Part shown: positions 17,618 through 26,189 of the stretch, piece after piece
Layout: each line of letters begins with the position of its first letter
Numbering within the stretch: the first letter of the stretch is position 1
Assembly: GCF_003385235.1 (NCBI RefSeq)
Contig: NZ_PQIA01000025.1
Location: 1 to 64,000, forward strand
Direction: 5' to 3'
Length of the DNA stretch: 64,000 nucleotides
Origin: Amycolatopsis circi
GTDB taxonomy: Bacteria > Actinomycetota > Actinomycetes > Mycobacteriales > Pseudonocardiaceae
Made by a program: the position numbers and the translations under genes
Notes under the pieces: model-generated
Databases searched by the model: none
What the model was told of the DNA's origin: nothing
Seen by the model: only the letters and a program-made list of their open reading frames with translations

Positions 17618-18049
17618 TCAGCCGAAGACCAGCCCGATCAGCTCCTTGAAGCCGAGATCGAGACCGCTCACGAGGGCCACCATGAACACCACGAACACCA
17701 GCACGACCGCGGTGTAGGTGACCATCTGCTTGCGGTTGGGCCAGATGACCTTGCGCAGTTCGGCCCAGACCTCGCGGATGAACCGCGTGAACCGGGCGAA
17801 CACCGAGGCCTTCTTCGCCTTCCGGTCCCGTTTGGGGGTCGGCACGCCCTTGGCGTCGGCGGGCTTCGCGACCTTGTCGCCCGCCTTGCCGGACGGACGG
17901 GTCGAGCCCGGCCGTGCCTCGGACTTGCCTGCCGGCCGAGCGGAAGCGCGGCGTTCGCGCCGAGCCGCGGCGGACACCGGGCGGGATTCGACTCCGGGCT
18001 TGCCCGAATCGTCCTGCTCGTGCTCGCCGCTGGCGTCGCTGTCGCTCAC
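17618..18049 (-). CDS. secE: Preprotein translocase subunit SecE
   Basis: This 143-aa protein has an N-terminal hydrophilic extension of about 85 residues rich in Arg, Ala and Ser, then the conserved [20 protein letters not shown] segment and one membrane helix. SecE clamps SecY in the translocon. GTG at 18049 is chosen because GGAGGA sits 6 nt upstream; a GTG two codons earlier abuts the ribosome site. It is directly downstream of tRNA-Trp, as in most actinomycetes. Confidence 0.96.
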   Translation of the reverse strand: MSDSDASGEHEQDDSGKPGVESRPVSAAARRERRASARPAGKSEARPGSTRPSGKAGDKVAKPADAKGVPTPKRDRKAKKASVFARFTRFIREVWAELRKVIWPNRKQMVTYTAVVLVFVVFMVALVSGLDLGFKELIGLVFG

Positions 18050-18081
18050 GACCACTCCTCCGCTCCACCAGTTCCCGTACG

Positions 18082-18154
<73 letters not shown>

Positions 18155-18575
18155 GTGGAGCCCGGTCACCCTGGCTCCGGAGGACGCATTCCATCGTCCC
18201 CACCATCCGGCGGGGATGACCGTAGTGCGTTCCGAGTTCCGAAGTCTACGGCAAGCCGGATGTTGCCTTGCAACCCAGCCCCCCGGACGCCCGCGCGGCA
18301 CACTCCGGAGCCCCTCCCGACTGCCTCGGGCACCCCTCCGCGCCCCTCGGCGAAGATCACCCGATCGTGCCAATATAAGCCCGTGCACCGAAATCCGATT
18401 AATCGCGAACCCGCCGACGGGCCTTTCCCGCTCGCCGGACCGCCCTGCTTCGCGACCACGCCGGATTCCCGGCACGGCAAGCGAAATCGCCGCCGCATCC
18501 GCGACTTTCCCCTCCGGGCAACCAGGTCCAACTCGACCGAAGATGATCTTCCTTACCCCTCAAGCAACCCAGACC
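18155..18575. other. Non-coding gap left of repeat copy 2
   Basis: About 420 bases between tRNA-Trp and the second structured repeat. Short frames on both strands have no recognisable product. It should include the promoter of the tRNA-Trp/secE/nusG unit. I see no other clear structure. Confidence 0.5.
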
Positions 18576-18687
18576 GCGAGATCGCGCCGATTTCTGGACT
18601 GAGCGATTCGATCGGCCCCCAGGCCGAGCGAATCGGGAGGGAAGAAATCGGCTTGAGGCGATCTCGCCGCCGCGACGGAGTCGCGGC
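18576..18687 (+). repeat. Structured repeat element, copy 2 (before oxidoreductase gene)
   Basis: This 112-nt relative of the rplK-rplA element has the same parts in the same order. Stem A pairs 18576-18585 with 18658-18667, stem B 18586-18595 with 18643-18652, and stem C about 18605-18617 with 18622-18634. The side hairpin D is at 18669-18687 with loop GGA. Relative to copy 1, stem A changes an A-T pair to G-C, stem D changes T-A to G-C, and stem C changes T-G to T-A, so all preserve pairing. It ends 33 nt before the start of the plus-strand oxidoreductase gene. Confidence 0.85.
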
Positions 18688-18720
18688 AATCAAACACAGC
18701 TGCCGAACCCAGGAGACTTG

Positions 18721-19623
18721 GTGACCATGTTCAACCTCGGACTGGCACTGCCGCAGTACGGCAAGCTCGCCGACCCCTCCGCCATCGCGGGCTTCGCCGC
18801 CGAGGCCGAGCGGATCGGCTTCGTCTCGCTCTGGGTCGGCGACCGGGTCCTGACTCCGGTCTCCCCGAAGACCTATTACCCCTCCGGTACACCTGAACGG
18901 CCGTATCCGCCGGAGTTCGTCCGCTTCGTCGATCCGTTCCTGGCGCTCACCATCGCCGCGAACTCGACCGAGTCCGCGCGGCTGGGGTCGAGCACTCTCA
19001 ACGGCCCGCTCTACTCGCCGGTGCTGCTGGCGCGTTCCCTGACGTCGCTGGACCTGCTGTCCGGCGGCCGGCTGGACGTCGGCCTCGGGCTCAGCTGGCT
19101 TCGTGACGAGTACATCGCCGCCGGCGTGCCGTGGGAGCACCGCGGCGCGCGGCTGGCCGAGCTGGTCGAGGTGCTGCGGACGCTGTGGACCGCGGATCCG
19201 GCCGGGCACCAGAGCGACCGCTGGGACATCCCGGACTCTCTGATCGGCCTGCGTCCGCTGCAGCAGCCCGGTCCGCCGGTGCTGCTGGGCGGGGCGTCGG
19301 ACGCGGCGTTGCGGCGGGTCGGCCGGATCGCGGACGGCTGGCTGCCTGCCGGGCTCCCGGTGCCGGTGCTGCGCCAGAAGTGGGCGGTGGTCGTCGAATC
19401 GGCGGAGAAGGCCGGCCGGGATCCGGAGTCGCTGCGCCGCGTGCTGCGGATCAATCCGACGCCGGGGTCGAAGACGGCGACCGTCGAGGACGTCGCAGGT
19501 CAGCTCAAGGCCGCCGAAGCCGACGGCATCACCGAAGCGCTGGTCGATCTGCACTATGTGGCCGAAACCGTCCCGCACGCACTGGAGCTGGCCGGCGAAC
19601 TGCACGCCGCTGTCTTTGCGTGA
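18721..19623 (+). CDS. LLM-class (F420-dependent type) oxidoreductase
   Basis: This 300-aa luciferase-like monooxygenase fold protein starts at GTG 18721 behind AGGAGA; an ATG two codons later is the alternative. Family features include FNLGLALPQYG at the N-terminus and LTSLDLLSGGRLDVGLGLSW in the barrel. Many actinobacterial members use coenzyme F420; sequence alone does not prove F420 over FMN. It stands alone on the plus strand between tRNA-Trp and an esterase gene, preceded by a structured repeat that may influence it. Confidence 0.85.
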   Translation: MTMFNLGLALPQYGKLADPSAIAGFAAEAERIGFVSLWVGDRVLTPVSPKTYYPSGTPERPYPPEFVRFVDPFLALTIAANSTESARLGSSTLNGPLYSPVLLARSLTSLDLLSGGRLDVGLGLSWLRDEYIAAGVPWEHRGARLAELVEVLRTLWTADPAGHQSDRWDIPDSLIGLRPLQQPGPPVLLGGASDAALRRVGRIADGWLPAGLPVPVLRQKWAVVVESAEKAGRDPESLRRVLRINPTPGSKTATVEDVAGQLKAAEADGITEALVDLHYVAETVPHALELAGELHAAVFA

Positions 19624-19673
19624 TCACCCGTAAGCGGGTCGTCGGCGAGGGGCCGGACCGGTAGAACGGTCGG

Positions 19674-20582
19674 GTGGGGGCAAACAAAAGCGGTGGATGC
19701 GGGTTGCTCGTCCTCGTTGTCGTGGGGGCGCTGCTGGCCGTCGGCTACTACAAGTCGAAGCACGACTCGTCGACCGCACCGCCGTCCGGCGCGGACACCG
19801 GCGGCGGCAGCGGCCGATACGTCGCGCTCGGCGACTCGTACACGTCGGCGCCGCGCACCGGCAAACAGGCGGGCTCGCCGGCCGGATGCGCGCGGTCGGA
19901 CAACAACTATCCGCACCTGGTGTCCGCGAAGCTGAAGCCAGCGAAGTTCGTGGACGTCAGCTGCAGCGGCGCGACGACGGACGACTTGTCCGACAGCCAG
20001 TCGACGCGAAATGGCTCAAATCCGCCGCAGTTCGACGCGGTCACCGCGGACACGACGCTGGTCACCTTGGGCATCGGCGGCAACGATGTGGGATTCATCG
20101 CACTGGCGCAGACCTGCGTGACCGCCCACGAGAGCGCCTCGCCGTGCAAGGACCGGCTCACCGCGGGCGGCAAGGACCAGATGGCCGACCGCATCAGCGG
20201 AGCCGCGAAGAAGGTCGGCACCGCGCTCGACCAGATCCACAAGAAGGCCCCGAAAGCGCGGGTGGTGGTCGTGGGCTACCCGACGGTCCTCCCGGACGGC
20301 GACGGCTGCTGGCCGGTCCTGCCGTTGGGCTCCGGCGACGTGGCGTATCTGCGGGATGCGCTCGGCAAGCTCAACGACGCCTTGTCCGACCAGGCCAAGT
20401 CCCACGACGCGGGTTTCGCGGACACCGCCGAGCCCAGCAAGGGCCACGACGTCTGCGCGAACTCGGACGTCAAGTGGGTCGAAGGATTGGTTCCGACGTC
20501 CTCGGCCGCGGCTTTGCACCCGAACGCGCGGGGCGAGGCTGGGATGGCCGGGGTGGTCGAGTCGGTGCTCGGGGTGCACTGA
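19674..20582 (+). CDS. Secreted or membrane-anchored SGNH/GDSL-family hydrolase
   Basis: This 302-aa protein starts at GTG 19674. It has an N-terminal hydrophobic anchor or signal at about residues 9-25 and then an SGNH fold with the GDSY nucleophile (Ser55), TLGIGGNDVGF (block III Gly/Asn) and a C-terminal HPN for the catalytic His. Six cysteines suggest disulfides outside the cell. Related secreted actinomycete enzymes are esterases or phospholipase-like. It converges on hadB with a long palindrome between the two stops. Confidence 0.87.
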   Translation: MGANKSGGCGLLVLVVVGALLAVGYYKSKHDSSTAPPSGADTGGGSGRYVALGDSYTSAPRTGKQAGSPAGCARSDNNYPHLVSAKLKPAKFVDVSCSGATTDDLSDSQSTRNGSNPPQFDAVTADTTLVTLGIGGNDVGFIALAQTCVTAHESASPCKDRLTAGGKDQMADRISGAAKKVGTALDQIHKKAPKARVVVVGYPTVLPDGDGCWPVLPLGSGDVAYLRDALGKLNDALSDQAKSHDAGFADTAEPSKGHDVCANSDVKWVEGLVPTSSAAALHPNARGEAGMAGVVESVLGVH

Positions 20583-20659
20583 GGCCGCCGCCCGATGAGT
20601 TTTCTCAGTGGCGCGCGGGGTTCTCGCCCCATCGACGGGTCTGGCGCGCGGTGCCGAGG

Positions 20660-20714
20660 TCCGTGAGGGGAACCCTGAGGGAATCAGAGTCCCTCAGGGT
20701 TCCCCTCACGGACT
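20660..20714. repeat. Convergent-junction palindrome P1
   Basis: A perfect 24-bp inverted repeat (20660-20683 against 20691-20714) with a 7-nt loop lies between the convergent SGNH hydrolase and hadB genes. The arm begins GTCCGTGAGGGG. Three related palindromes sit at other convergent junctions in the window. There is no long T-run, so a role as bidirectional terminator is inference. Confidence 0.88.
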
Positions 20715-20767
20715 TTCGCAGGAACGCAAGCCACGCAGCCCGTGGCGTTCGGTGCGTCAGGCGGTCG

Positions 20768-21166
20768 TCAGGGGCGGACGAGGGCCTGCGGCTTGCCCAG
20801 CACGGTCTTGCCCTCGAACTTCACCGTCAGGTCGATCCGGGCCAGGCCTTCGTCCGTCATGGCGCCGACCTTGCCGGTCACCTCGACCAGCGCGCCCTCG
20901 TCGTTGTCCGGCACCACGACCGGGCGGGTGAAGCGCGTGCTGAAGTCCACGAGGCGGGCCGGGTCGCCGAGCCAGTCGGTGACGATGCGGCCGGACAGGG
21001 CCATGGTGAGCATGCCGTGCGCGATCACGTCCGGGAGGCCGACCTTGGTCGCGAAGTTCTCGTTCCAGTGGATCGGGTTGAAGTCGAGCGAGGCTCCGGC
21101 GTAGCGGACCAGCTGGTCGCGGGTGATGCGGACCTCCAGCGGAGGCAGTTCGTCGCCGATGTTCAC
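20768..21166 (-). CDS. hadB: MaoC-like (R)-hydroxyacyl dehydratase, HadB type
   Basis: This 132-aa hot-dog-fold dehydratase starts at GTG 21166, overlapping the hadA stop (GTGA). It carries the hydratase-2 motif with catalytic Asp and His (YAGASLDFNPIHWNE, then AHGML). In mycobacteria HadA-HadB form the (R)-3-hydroxyacyl-ACP dehydratase of FAS-II, used for mycolate elongation. Here the same gene order with rpmG and tRNAs is kept, while a separate hadC is not seen. The substrate in this organism is uncertain. Confidence 0.88.
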   Translation of the reverse strand: MNIGDELPPLEVRITRDQLVRYAGASLDFNPIHWNENFATKVGLPDVIAHGMLTMALSGRIVTDWLGDPARLVDFSTRFTRPVVVPDNDEGALVEVTGKVGAMTDEGLARIDLTVKFEGKTVLGKPQALVRP

Positions 21167-21612
21167 GCTTCCGCCCCCCGGACCACGAGCTGGGCCCGCG
21201 TGGTGCACACGAGTTTGCCGTCCGCGTCGGTGATTTCCGCGCGGAGGTTGATGAAGTCGTTACCGGCCCTCGCCATGATCGTCTCGATCTTGGCCGAGAT
21301 CTCCAGCTCGTCGCCGGCGTGCACCGGACGCTCGTAGCGGAAGCCCTGGTCGCCGTGGACCATCCGGGAGTAGTCGAGGCCGAGCGCGGGGTCGGTCACG
21401 ATGCCGTTGATCTTCGGCAGGTTGAGGATGGTGAGGAAGGTGGGCGGCGCGAGCACGTCCGGGTGGCCGGCCGCGCGGGCCGCCTCCGGGTCCCGGTACA
21501 CCGGGTTCGGGTCCTCGATCGCGTCGGCGAACTCGCGGATCTTCTCCCGGCTCACGAAGTACTTGCTGTCCGACGGGTATTCCCGCCCGGTGAACGACTG
21601 GTCCAAAGGCAC
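21163..21612 (-). CDS. hadA: MaoC-like dehydratase partner subunit, HadA type
   Basis: This 149-aa hot-dog domain protein of the FAS1-dehydratase N-terminal type (FVSREKIREFADAIEDPNPVYRD) lacks the catalytic hydratase-2 Asp/His motif. As in mycobacterial HadA it probably binds the acyl chain while HadB supplies catalysis. It is translationally coupled to hadB and begins 127 nt after the rpmG stop, beyond a likely terminator. Confidence 0.88.
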   Translation of the reverse strand: MPLDQSFTGREYPSDSKYFVSREKIREFADAIEDPNPVYRDPEAARAAGHPDVLAPPTFLTILNLPKINGIVTDPALGLDYSRMVHGDQGFRYERPVHAGDELEISAKIETIMARAGNDFINLRAEITDADGKLVCTTRAQLVVRGAEA

Positions 21613-21678
21613 GCGAAGAAGGCTAACCGAACCGCGGCGTCGTCCCGCGAGGGTGCCAGAACTGGCCAGTAGACAGCG

Positions 21679-21710
21679 AAAAGCCGCCCCGGACGAGTGC
21701 CGGGACGGCT
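21679..21710 (-). terminator. Probable terminator after rpmG
   Basis: On the minus strand AGCCGTCCCGG pairs with CCGGGGCGGCT (one G-T) across a 7-nt loop and is followed by TTTT. It lies 30 nt past the rpmG stop and before hadA. Confidence 0.75.
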
Positions 21711-21739
21711 GTTCGAAGCTGGTTAAAAGACCGCCTGCG

Positions 21740-21904
21740 TCAGCGGGTCTCTTTGTGAGTCCGGTGCGTACCGCAGTTCGGGCAGAACTTCTTCATCTCC
21801 AGGCGATCCGGGTTGTTGCGCCGGTTCTTCTTGGTGATGTAGTTGCGGTGCTTGCACTCCTCGCACGCCAGCGTGATCTTGGGTCGCACGTCGGTGGCAG
21901 CCAC
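21740..21904 (-). CDS. rpmG: 50S ribosomal protein L33
   Basis: This is a 54-aa protein on the minus strand, starting at GTG 21904 with AAGGA upstream. The translation contains [14 protein letters not shown] and [17 protein letters not shown]. Two CxxC pairs (Cys14/Cys17 and Cys41/Cys44) form a zinc ribbon, so this is the zinc-binding paralogue type. It sits between tRNA-Met and hadA, its conserved place in actinomycetes. Confidence 0.95.
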   Translation of the reverse strand: MAATDVRPKITLACEECKHRNYITKKNRRNNPDRLEMKKFCPNCGTHRTHKETR

Positions 21905-21953
21905 AGCGTTTCCTTCTCTCTCAGATCCGGGGGCCAGCCCCGTCGTTACCGCG

Positions 21954-22026
21954 TAGCGGTGGCCGGACTTGAACCGGCGACACAGCGATTATGAGCCGCT
22001 TGCTCTGCCAACTGAGCTACACCGCC
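21954..22026 (-). tRNA. tRNA-Met (CAT), elongator type
   Basis: A 73-nt tRNA with acceptor GGCGGTG/CACCGCT (first pair G-T), anticodon loop containing CAT and T arm GGTTCAAGTCC. The discriminator is A and no CCA is encoded. A paired, wobble position 1-72 argues for an elongator rather than an initiator tRNA. Confidence 0.93.
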
Positions 22027-22083
22027 CTGCGTGACACCCACCCCGCCTCAACCCACCAGGTCAAGGTGACCCGGCCTGGGGGT

Positions 22084-22130
22084 CCAGGGGGCTTGCCCCC
22101 TGGCGGGGGTCTGGGGGTTCGACCCCCAGA
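22084..22130. repeat. Two adjacent G/C-run hairpins between tRNA-Met and tRNA-Thr
   Basis: Hairpin one pairs CCAGGGGG (22084-22091) with CCCCCTGG (22096-22103). Hairpin two pairs TCTGGGGGT (22110-22118) with ACCCCCAGA (22122-22130) around a TCG loop. They could punctuate or process the tRNA precursor. Confidence 0.7.
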
Positions 22131-22189
22131 TGGACGCCGCGAAGCGAGCCAGGCCCGCGCTTTTCGCGGACATAGCTCGCCTACTCGCG

Positions 22190-22262
22190 AGCCCCTTTAC
22201 GGAATCGAACCGTAGACCTTCTCCTTACCATGGAGACGCTCTGCCGACTGAGCTAAAGGGGC
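22190..22262 (-). tRNA. tRNA-Thr (GGT)
   Basis: A 73-nt tRNA with acceptor GCCCCTT/AAGGGGC, anticodon stem TCTCC/GGAGA and loop ATGGTAA giving GGT. T arm GGTTCGATTCC is present; no CCA is encoded. It is the first of the tRNA-Thr, tRNA-Met, rpmG series. Confidence 0.96.
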
Positions 22263-22341
22263 CTGCCTCTCGCGAGGACTTGGAAAGATTAGCAAGGGGC
22301 GTCACCCAGCCGTGCAACCGGGGTCGGTTAACCGCAAAACC

Positions 22342-24963
22342 TCAGGTCAGCAGGGTTAGCACGGTCTCCGAGTGCCGCCCCGGCGAGCGCGCGGTGCGGG
22401 CCTGCAGCCATGCCTCCAGCCGATCCTCCGGCAGCGGCCGCGAGATCAGATAACCCTGGGCGACGTCACATCCCATCGCCTCGAGCTGATCGCGCGCCAC
22501 GTCTTCCTCGACGCCTTCCGCCACGACCGTCAGGCCTAGCGAGTGGCCAAGCTCGACAATCGACCGCACCACCGCGAGGTCGCCGAGATCGGTGCCCATG
22601 CCGAGCACGAAGCTCTTGTCGATCTTGACCTGGTCCACCGGCAGCTGGCGCAGATACGCGAGCGACGAGTAGCCAGTGCCGAAGTCGTCCACCGCCAGCA
22701 CGATGCCCAGCGAATGCAGCTCGCGCAGGATCGGCAGCGCCTTCTGCGGGTCCGACATCACCCCGGACTCCGTCAGTTCGAACGTCAGCAGTTCCGGCGG
22801 CACGTCGAAGCGTTCCAGTTCGCGCTGGACCTTCGCCGGGAAGTCCTCGTCGGCCAGATTCCGCACCGACAGGTTCACGGCCGCGGAGATGCGCAGGCCC
22901 TCGTCGAGCCACTTGCGCACGCGCTTGAGCGATTCCTCCAGCACGAACGACGTCAGCACGCCGATCAGGCCGGCCGCCTCGATCGCGGGCACGAACTCGT
23001 CCGGGCCGAGCCGGCCGAACTCCGGGTGCACCCAGCGGACGAGCGCCTCGACGCCTTGGACTTGGCGGTTCGGCAGAGTCACCTTCGGCTGGTAGTGCAC
23101 GGAGACGTGGCCGTCTTCCAGCGACTGCCGGAACTGCGTGACCATCTGGAACCGGCGCAGGAAGATCTGTCCCATGCTCGGCACGTAGCCGCGCACTTCC
23201 TCGCCGCCGCGGGTGGCGCGGACGGCGACGTCGGCACGCTGCAGGAGGCCGTCGACGTCGACCTCACCAGCGTCGTCCACAGAGCTGGCGTAGCCGATCA
23301 TCGCGTTGGCCTCGACCGAAAGCCGGTCCACCGGATACGGCTCGGACAACTGCACCCGCAGTCGTTCGGCCGCCTGATGCGCGTCCTCGACCGTGCAGTC
23401 CACGAGCAGCGCGGCGAAGGACGCGCCTTCGAGCCGTGCGAGCGGGACGTCCGGGCCGAGTGCGCCGCGGATGCGCGTGCCCGCGGCGACGACCATCCGG
23501 TCCGCCCACGAGTAGCCGAGCGCGTCGCTGACCGTGGAGAAGACGTCGAGGTCGATCCGCAGCACCACGACCTCCGCCGATTCGCGCAGCGGATCCCGCG
23601 AGACCTGCTGGAAACCCGGCCGATTCAGGTGCCCGGTGAGCGGGTCATGGTAGGCGTCGTGGCGGAGCGTGGCGAGCAGCCGGCGGTTGTCCAGCGACGT
23701 CGCGAGGTGGCTGGCCATCGTGCCGAGCAGCTGGACGTCGTACTTGCCGAAGCCGCGCCAGCGGGAGAGCCGGTCGTGCGCTTCGACGACGCCGAGCAGC
23801 CGGTTCGCGCTGCGCAGCGGCACCACGAGTGCTTCCTGCGCACTGCGTTCCAGCAGCGCCGCGCGGACGTCCGGGTTGGCCTCGGTGATGCGGAAGTGCC
23901 GCACGTGCGCGCCGGGCAGGCGCAGCAGCGGGTCGTCGTTGGCCGGGTCCGAGGCCGGGAGTTCGTTGCCCGCGACCACGACGCGCATCGGATCGTCGGC
24001 CTCGAGCCGCAGCCGGAGCACGACGCGTCCGGCGGCCAGCTGGTCCTTGATCCGCTCGGCGATCGTGGCCCATTCGCGCACGTCGACTCCGCCCACCAGT
24101 TCCTCGGCGCGGCTCGCCGGTCGGGCCGCCGCCTGCTGGCCGGACCGCGCGACCATCAGGCTGACGTCGGACAGCGCTTCCATGTCCCGCTGTTCGCGAA
24201 GCAGATCGGAGTACGCCCAGTACAGCGCGGTCAGGCCGAGGAACACGGCCAGCACCAGCGGCCAGGCCTGCGGGGTGCTCGCGATGACGAGGTAGCCGGT
24301 GAGGCCGACCGAAGCGTTGACGAAGCCGACCACGAGGATGCGGCCGGTCAGCCGGATCGCGGTGCTCACGCGCATCCGGCGGCGCAGTACTCGCACGGCG
24401 GCCAGCGCGAGCAGCGTGCTGACCAGCGGCGCGGTGAGCGTTCCGGCGAGCGCGGCGACCCACGGCATGGTCGGTCCGCCGCCCATGGCCAGGCTCACCA
24501 GCCCGGCGACAGCGAACGCGCCGGTGATCTCGAGCAGGAACGCGCCCGCGTTGTAGAGGACGCGGCCGGCGACCTTGCGGGCCAGCAAAGTGCCGATGCC
24601 CGCCACGAGATGCGCGGCGAGCACCACTTCGAACGGGGCGACGAAGAAACCGATTACCAGCGGAATCTCGGTGAATGAGATGGTCCACGAAATGCCGCTG
24701 CGGACGTCGACGTTGATGCCGAGCTGTTCGGCGAGCAGGAACGCGACCGCGAGCACCGGGCCGATCCACCAGAGCTTGGCCGAGCCGTGGAACGGCAGCC
24801 AGGCGCCGACGGCGAGGGCCGCGAGCAGGCCGAGACCCAGCACGAAGAAGGTGTAGACGCGGAAGCGGCTTTCGTCCGTTCGGCCTTCGGCCGGTGCGGA
24901 GCCAGCACCTCCCGAGCCCATCGCCTCCGGCGCGGTACCGGGATGGGCGTTGCTGTCCGGCAT
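22342..24963 (-). CDS. Membrane c-di-GMP signalling protein: degenerate GGDEF plus EAL
   Basis: This 873-aa protein has an N-terminal sensor with about six to eight membrane helices (residues 37-250), a GAF-like region (about 275-430), a GGDEF-fold domain (about 435-595) and a C-terminal EAL domain (about 610-860). The GGDEF signature is replaced by LEGASF (511-516), so cyclase activity is unlikely. The EAL domain keeps EALVRW (639), NLSVRN, ELTES, DDFGTGYSS (759) and VKIDKSF, so phosphodiesterase activity is plausible. ATG at 24963 is chosen for the GGAAGGAAGG site; an ATG 22 codons upstream lacks one. Confidence 0.9.
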   Translation of the reverse strand: MPDSNAHPGTAPEAMGSGGAGSAPAEGRTDESRFRVYTFFVLGLGLLAALAVGAWLPFHGSAKLWWIGPVLAVAFLLAEQLGINVDVRSGISWTISFTEIPLVIGFFVAPFEVVLAAHLVAGIGTLLARKVAGRVLYNAGAFLLEITGAFAVAGLVSLAMGGGPTMPWVAALAGTLTAPLVSTLLALAAVRVLRRRMRVSTAIRLTGRILVVGFVNASVGLTGYLVIASTPQAWPLVLAVFLGLTALYWAYSDLLREQRDMEALSDVSLMVARSGQQAAARPASRAEELVGGVDVREWATIAERIKDQLAAGRVVLRLRLEADDPMRVVVAGNELPASDPANDDPLLRLPGAHVRHFRITEANPDVRAALLERSAQEALVVPLRSANRLLGVVEAHDRLSRWRGFGKYDVQLLGTMASHLATSLDNRRLLATLRHDAYHDPLTGHLNRPGFQQVSRDPLRESAEVVVLRIDLDVFSTVSDALGYSWADRMVVAAGTRIRGALGPDVPLARLEGASFAALLVDCTVEDAHQAAERLRVQLSEPYPVDRLSVEANAMIGYASSVDDAGEVDVDGLLQRADVAVRATRGGEEVRGYVPSMGQIFLRRFQMVTQFRQSLEDGHVSVHYQPKVTLPNRQVQGVEALVRWVHPEFGRLGPDEFVPAIEAAGLIGVLTSFVLEESLKRVRKWLDEGLRISAAVNLSVRNLADEDFPAKVQRELERFDVPPELLTFELTESGVMSDPQKALPILRELHSLGIVLAVDDFGTGYSSLAYLRQLPVDQVKIDKSFVLGMGTDLGDLAVVRSIVELGHSLGLTVVAEGVEEDVARDQLEAMGCDVAQGYLISRPLPEDRLEAWLQARTARSPGRHSETVLTLLT

Positions 24964-25212
24964 CCGACCTTCCTTCCCGGCTGCCCGGTCGCGCTCGTCC
25001 GTGACGTCAGGTGTGGGCGAGGGCGCCACCTTACCCCGTAGGGCGTACCGACGTCCCTTTCGAGACAGTAGGAGATCACCCCAGGGTTAACAATGGGCGT
25101 TCTTCTCTGACCTGCGTGGACCAAGGAGTGAAACTCCCGGTTCACCCCGGAACCCCCGGGCCGGGGAGTGTTCTGGGGGTCTTTTCCGGCTGGGTCGGCG
25201 GACAATGGCGAC

Positions 25213-26154
25213 ATGCACAACGACGTGACAGCCACCGGCCATGCGGCGCGCATCGCCACGGTGGACGCGCTGCTTCCCGCGCCGCTCCCCTTCGAGGTCG
25301 GAGGGGATTCCGCCCTGCTTTCCGCCGAGGTCGGCGACACCACCGCGGCCGGTCTGACGACCTGCACCGGACTCGGCCCGGACAGCCCGCAGTCGATGTG
25401 GCGGGCGCTCGTCGAGCACCGGCTGGAGGTCCAGCTCGCCGGTCCCGATCCGGCCGCCGGGCTCGACGCCCTGCTCACTCGATGGGATGAACACCTGCGG
25501 TCCCTCGCCCGAGTGGGGGATACGGAGTGCGCCGCAGTGCTCTCCCGGCCCAGCCGCGACACCGCCGGGGCCACCGAACTTCTCCGGCACGGCTTCGCCC
25601 CGGTGGGCGTGCTGGCGGTCCGCCCGGCACAGCGGATGGCCGCCGGGCCCGACGCGACGCCCGGCGTCTGCATCCGGCACGCGACGCCGGACGACCTCTC
25701 CACCGCGGTAACGCTGCAGCTGGAATTGCAGCGTTACGACGCGCAGTTCGGCCGGATCACGCTCCGCCCCGGTGTCGAGGAGCTGATCACCAAGGAACTG
25801 CTGCACCACCTCGAACGGCCTGAGCCGCAGGTGTGGATCGCGGAGCTGTACGGCCAGCCGCTCGGCATGGTCGTGCTGCAGCTGCCCGACGAGACCGGGT
25901 GGATCCGGCATCGGGTCGCCGCTTCCCGGGTGGGCTACCTGTCGTCGCTGGCGGTGTCCGAGGCGGCTCGGTCGTCGGGTGTCGGCACCGCGCTGGCCAC
26001 GCACGCGCACCAGGTCTTCGACGAGGCGGGCGCGGATGTCGTGCTGCTGCACCACGCCGTGGCGAATCCGCGGTCGACGCCGTTCTGGTACGCGCAGGGC
26101 TACCGGCCGCTGTGGACCGGCTGGCAACGCCGGCCAGCCGTGCGTTCTCGCTAG
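25213..26154 (+). CDS. GNAT-family N-acetyltransferase
   Basis: This 313-aa protein starts MHNDVTATGHAARI. The C-terminal half carries a GNAT domain with beta-4 to alpha-3 (VGYLSSLAVSEAARSSGVG) and the acyl-CoA pyrophosphate loop RSSGVGTAL. The N-terminal half may be a degenerate second GNAT repeat or substrate lid. It is divergent from the EAL gene and followed after 35 nt by two methyltransferase genes. The start is not certain because no strong ribosome site is seen; an ATG at 25168 is possible. The substrate is unknown. Confidence 0.8.
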   Translation: MHNDVTATGHAARIATVDALLPAPLPFEVGGDSALLSAEVGDTTAAGLTTCTGLGPDSPQSMWRALVEHRLEVQLAGPDPAAGLDALLTRWDEHLRSLARVGDTECAAVLSRPSRDTAGATELLRHGFAPVGVLAVRPAQRMAAGPDATPGVCIRHATPDDLSTAVTLQLELQRYDAQFGRITLRPGVEELITKELLHHLERPEPQVWIAELYGQPLGMVVLQLPDETGWIRHRVAASRVGYLSSLAVSEAARSSGVGTALATHAHQVFDEAGADVVLLHHAVANPRSTPFWYAQGYRPLWTGWQRRPAVRSR

Positions 26155-26189
26155 TCTGGCGCGGTACGGCCCATTCGAGGGGAGTCCCA

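Noticed and set aside
23400..23480. Active diguanylate cyclase
   Set aside because: The signature loop is LEGASF rather than GGDEF or a known active variant.
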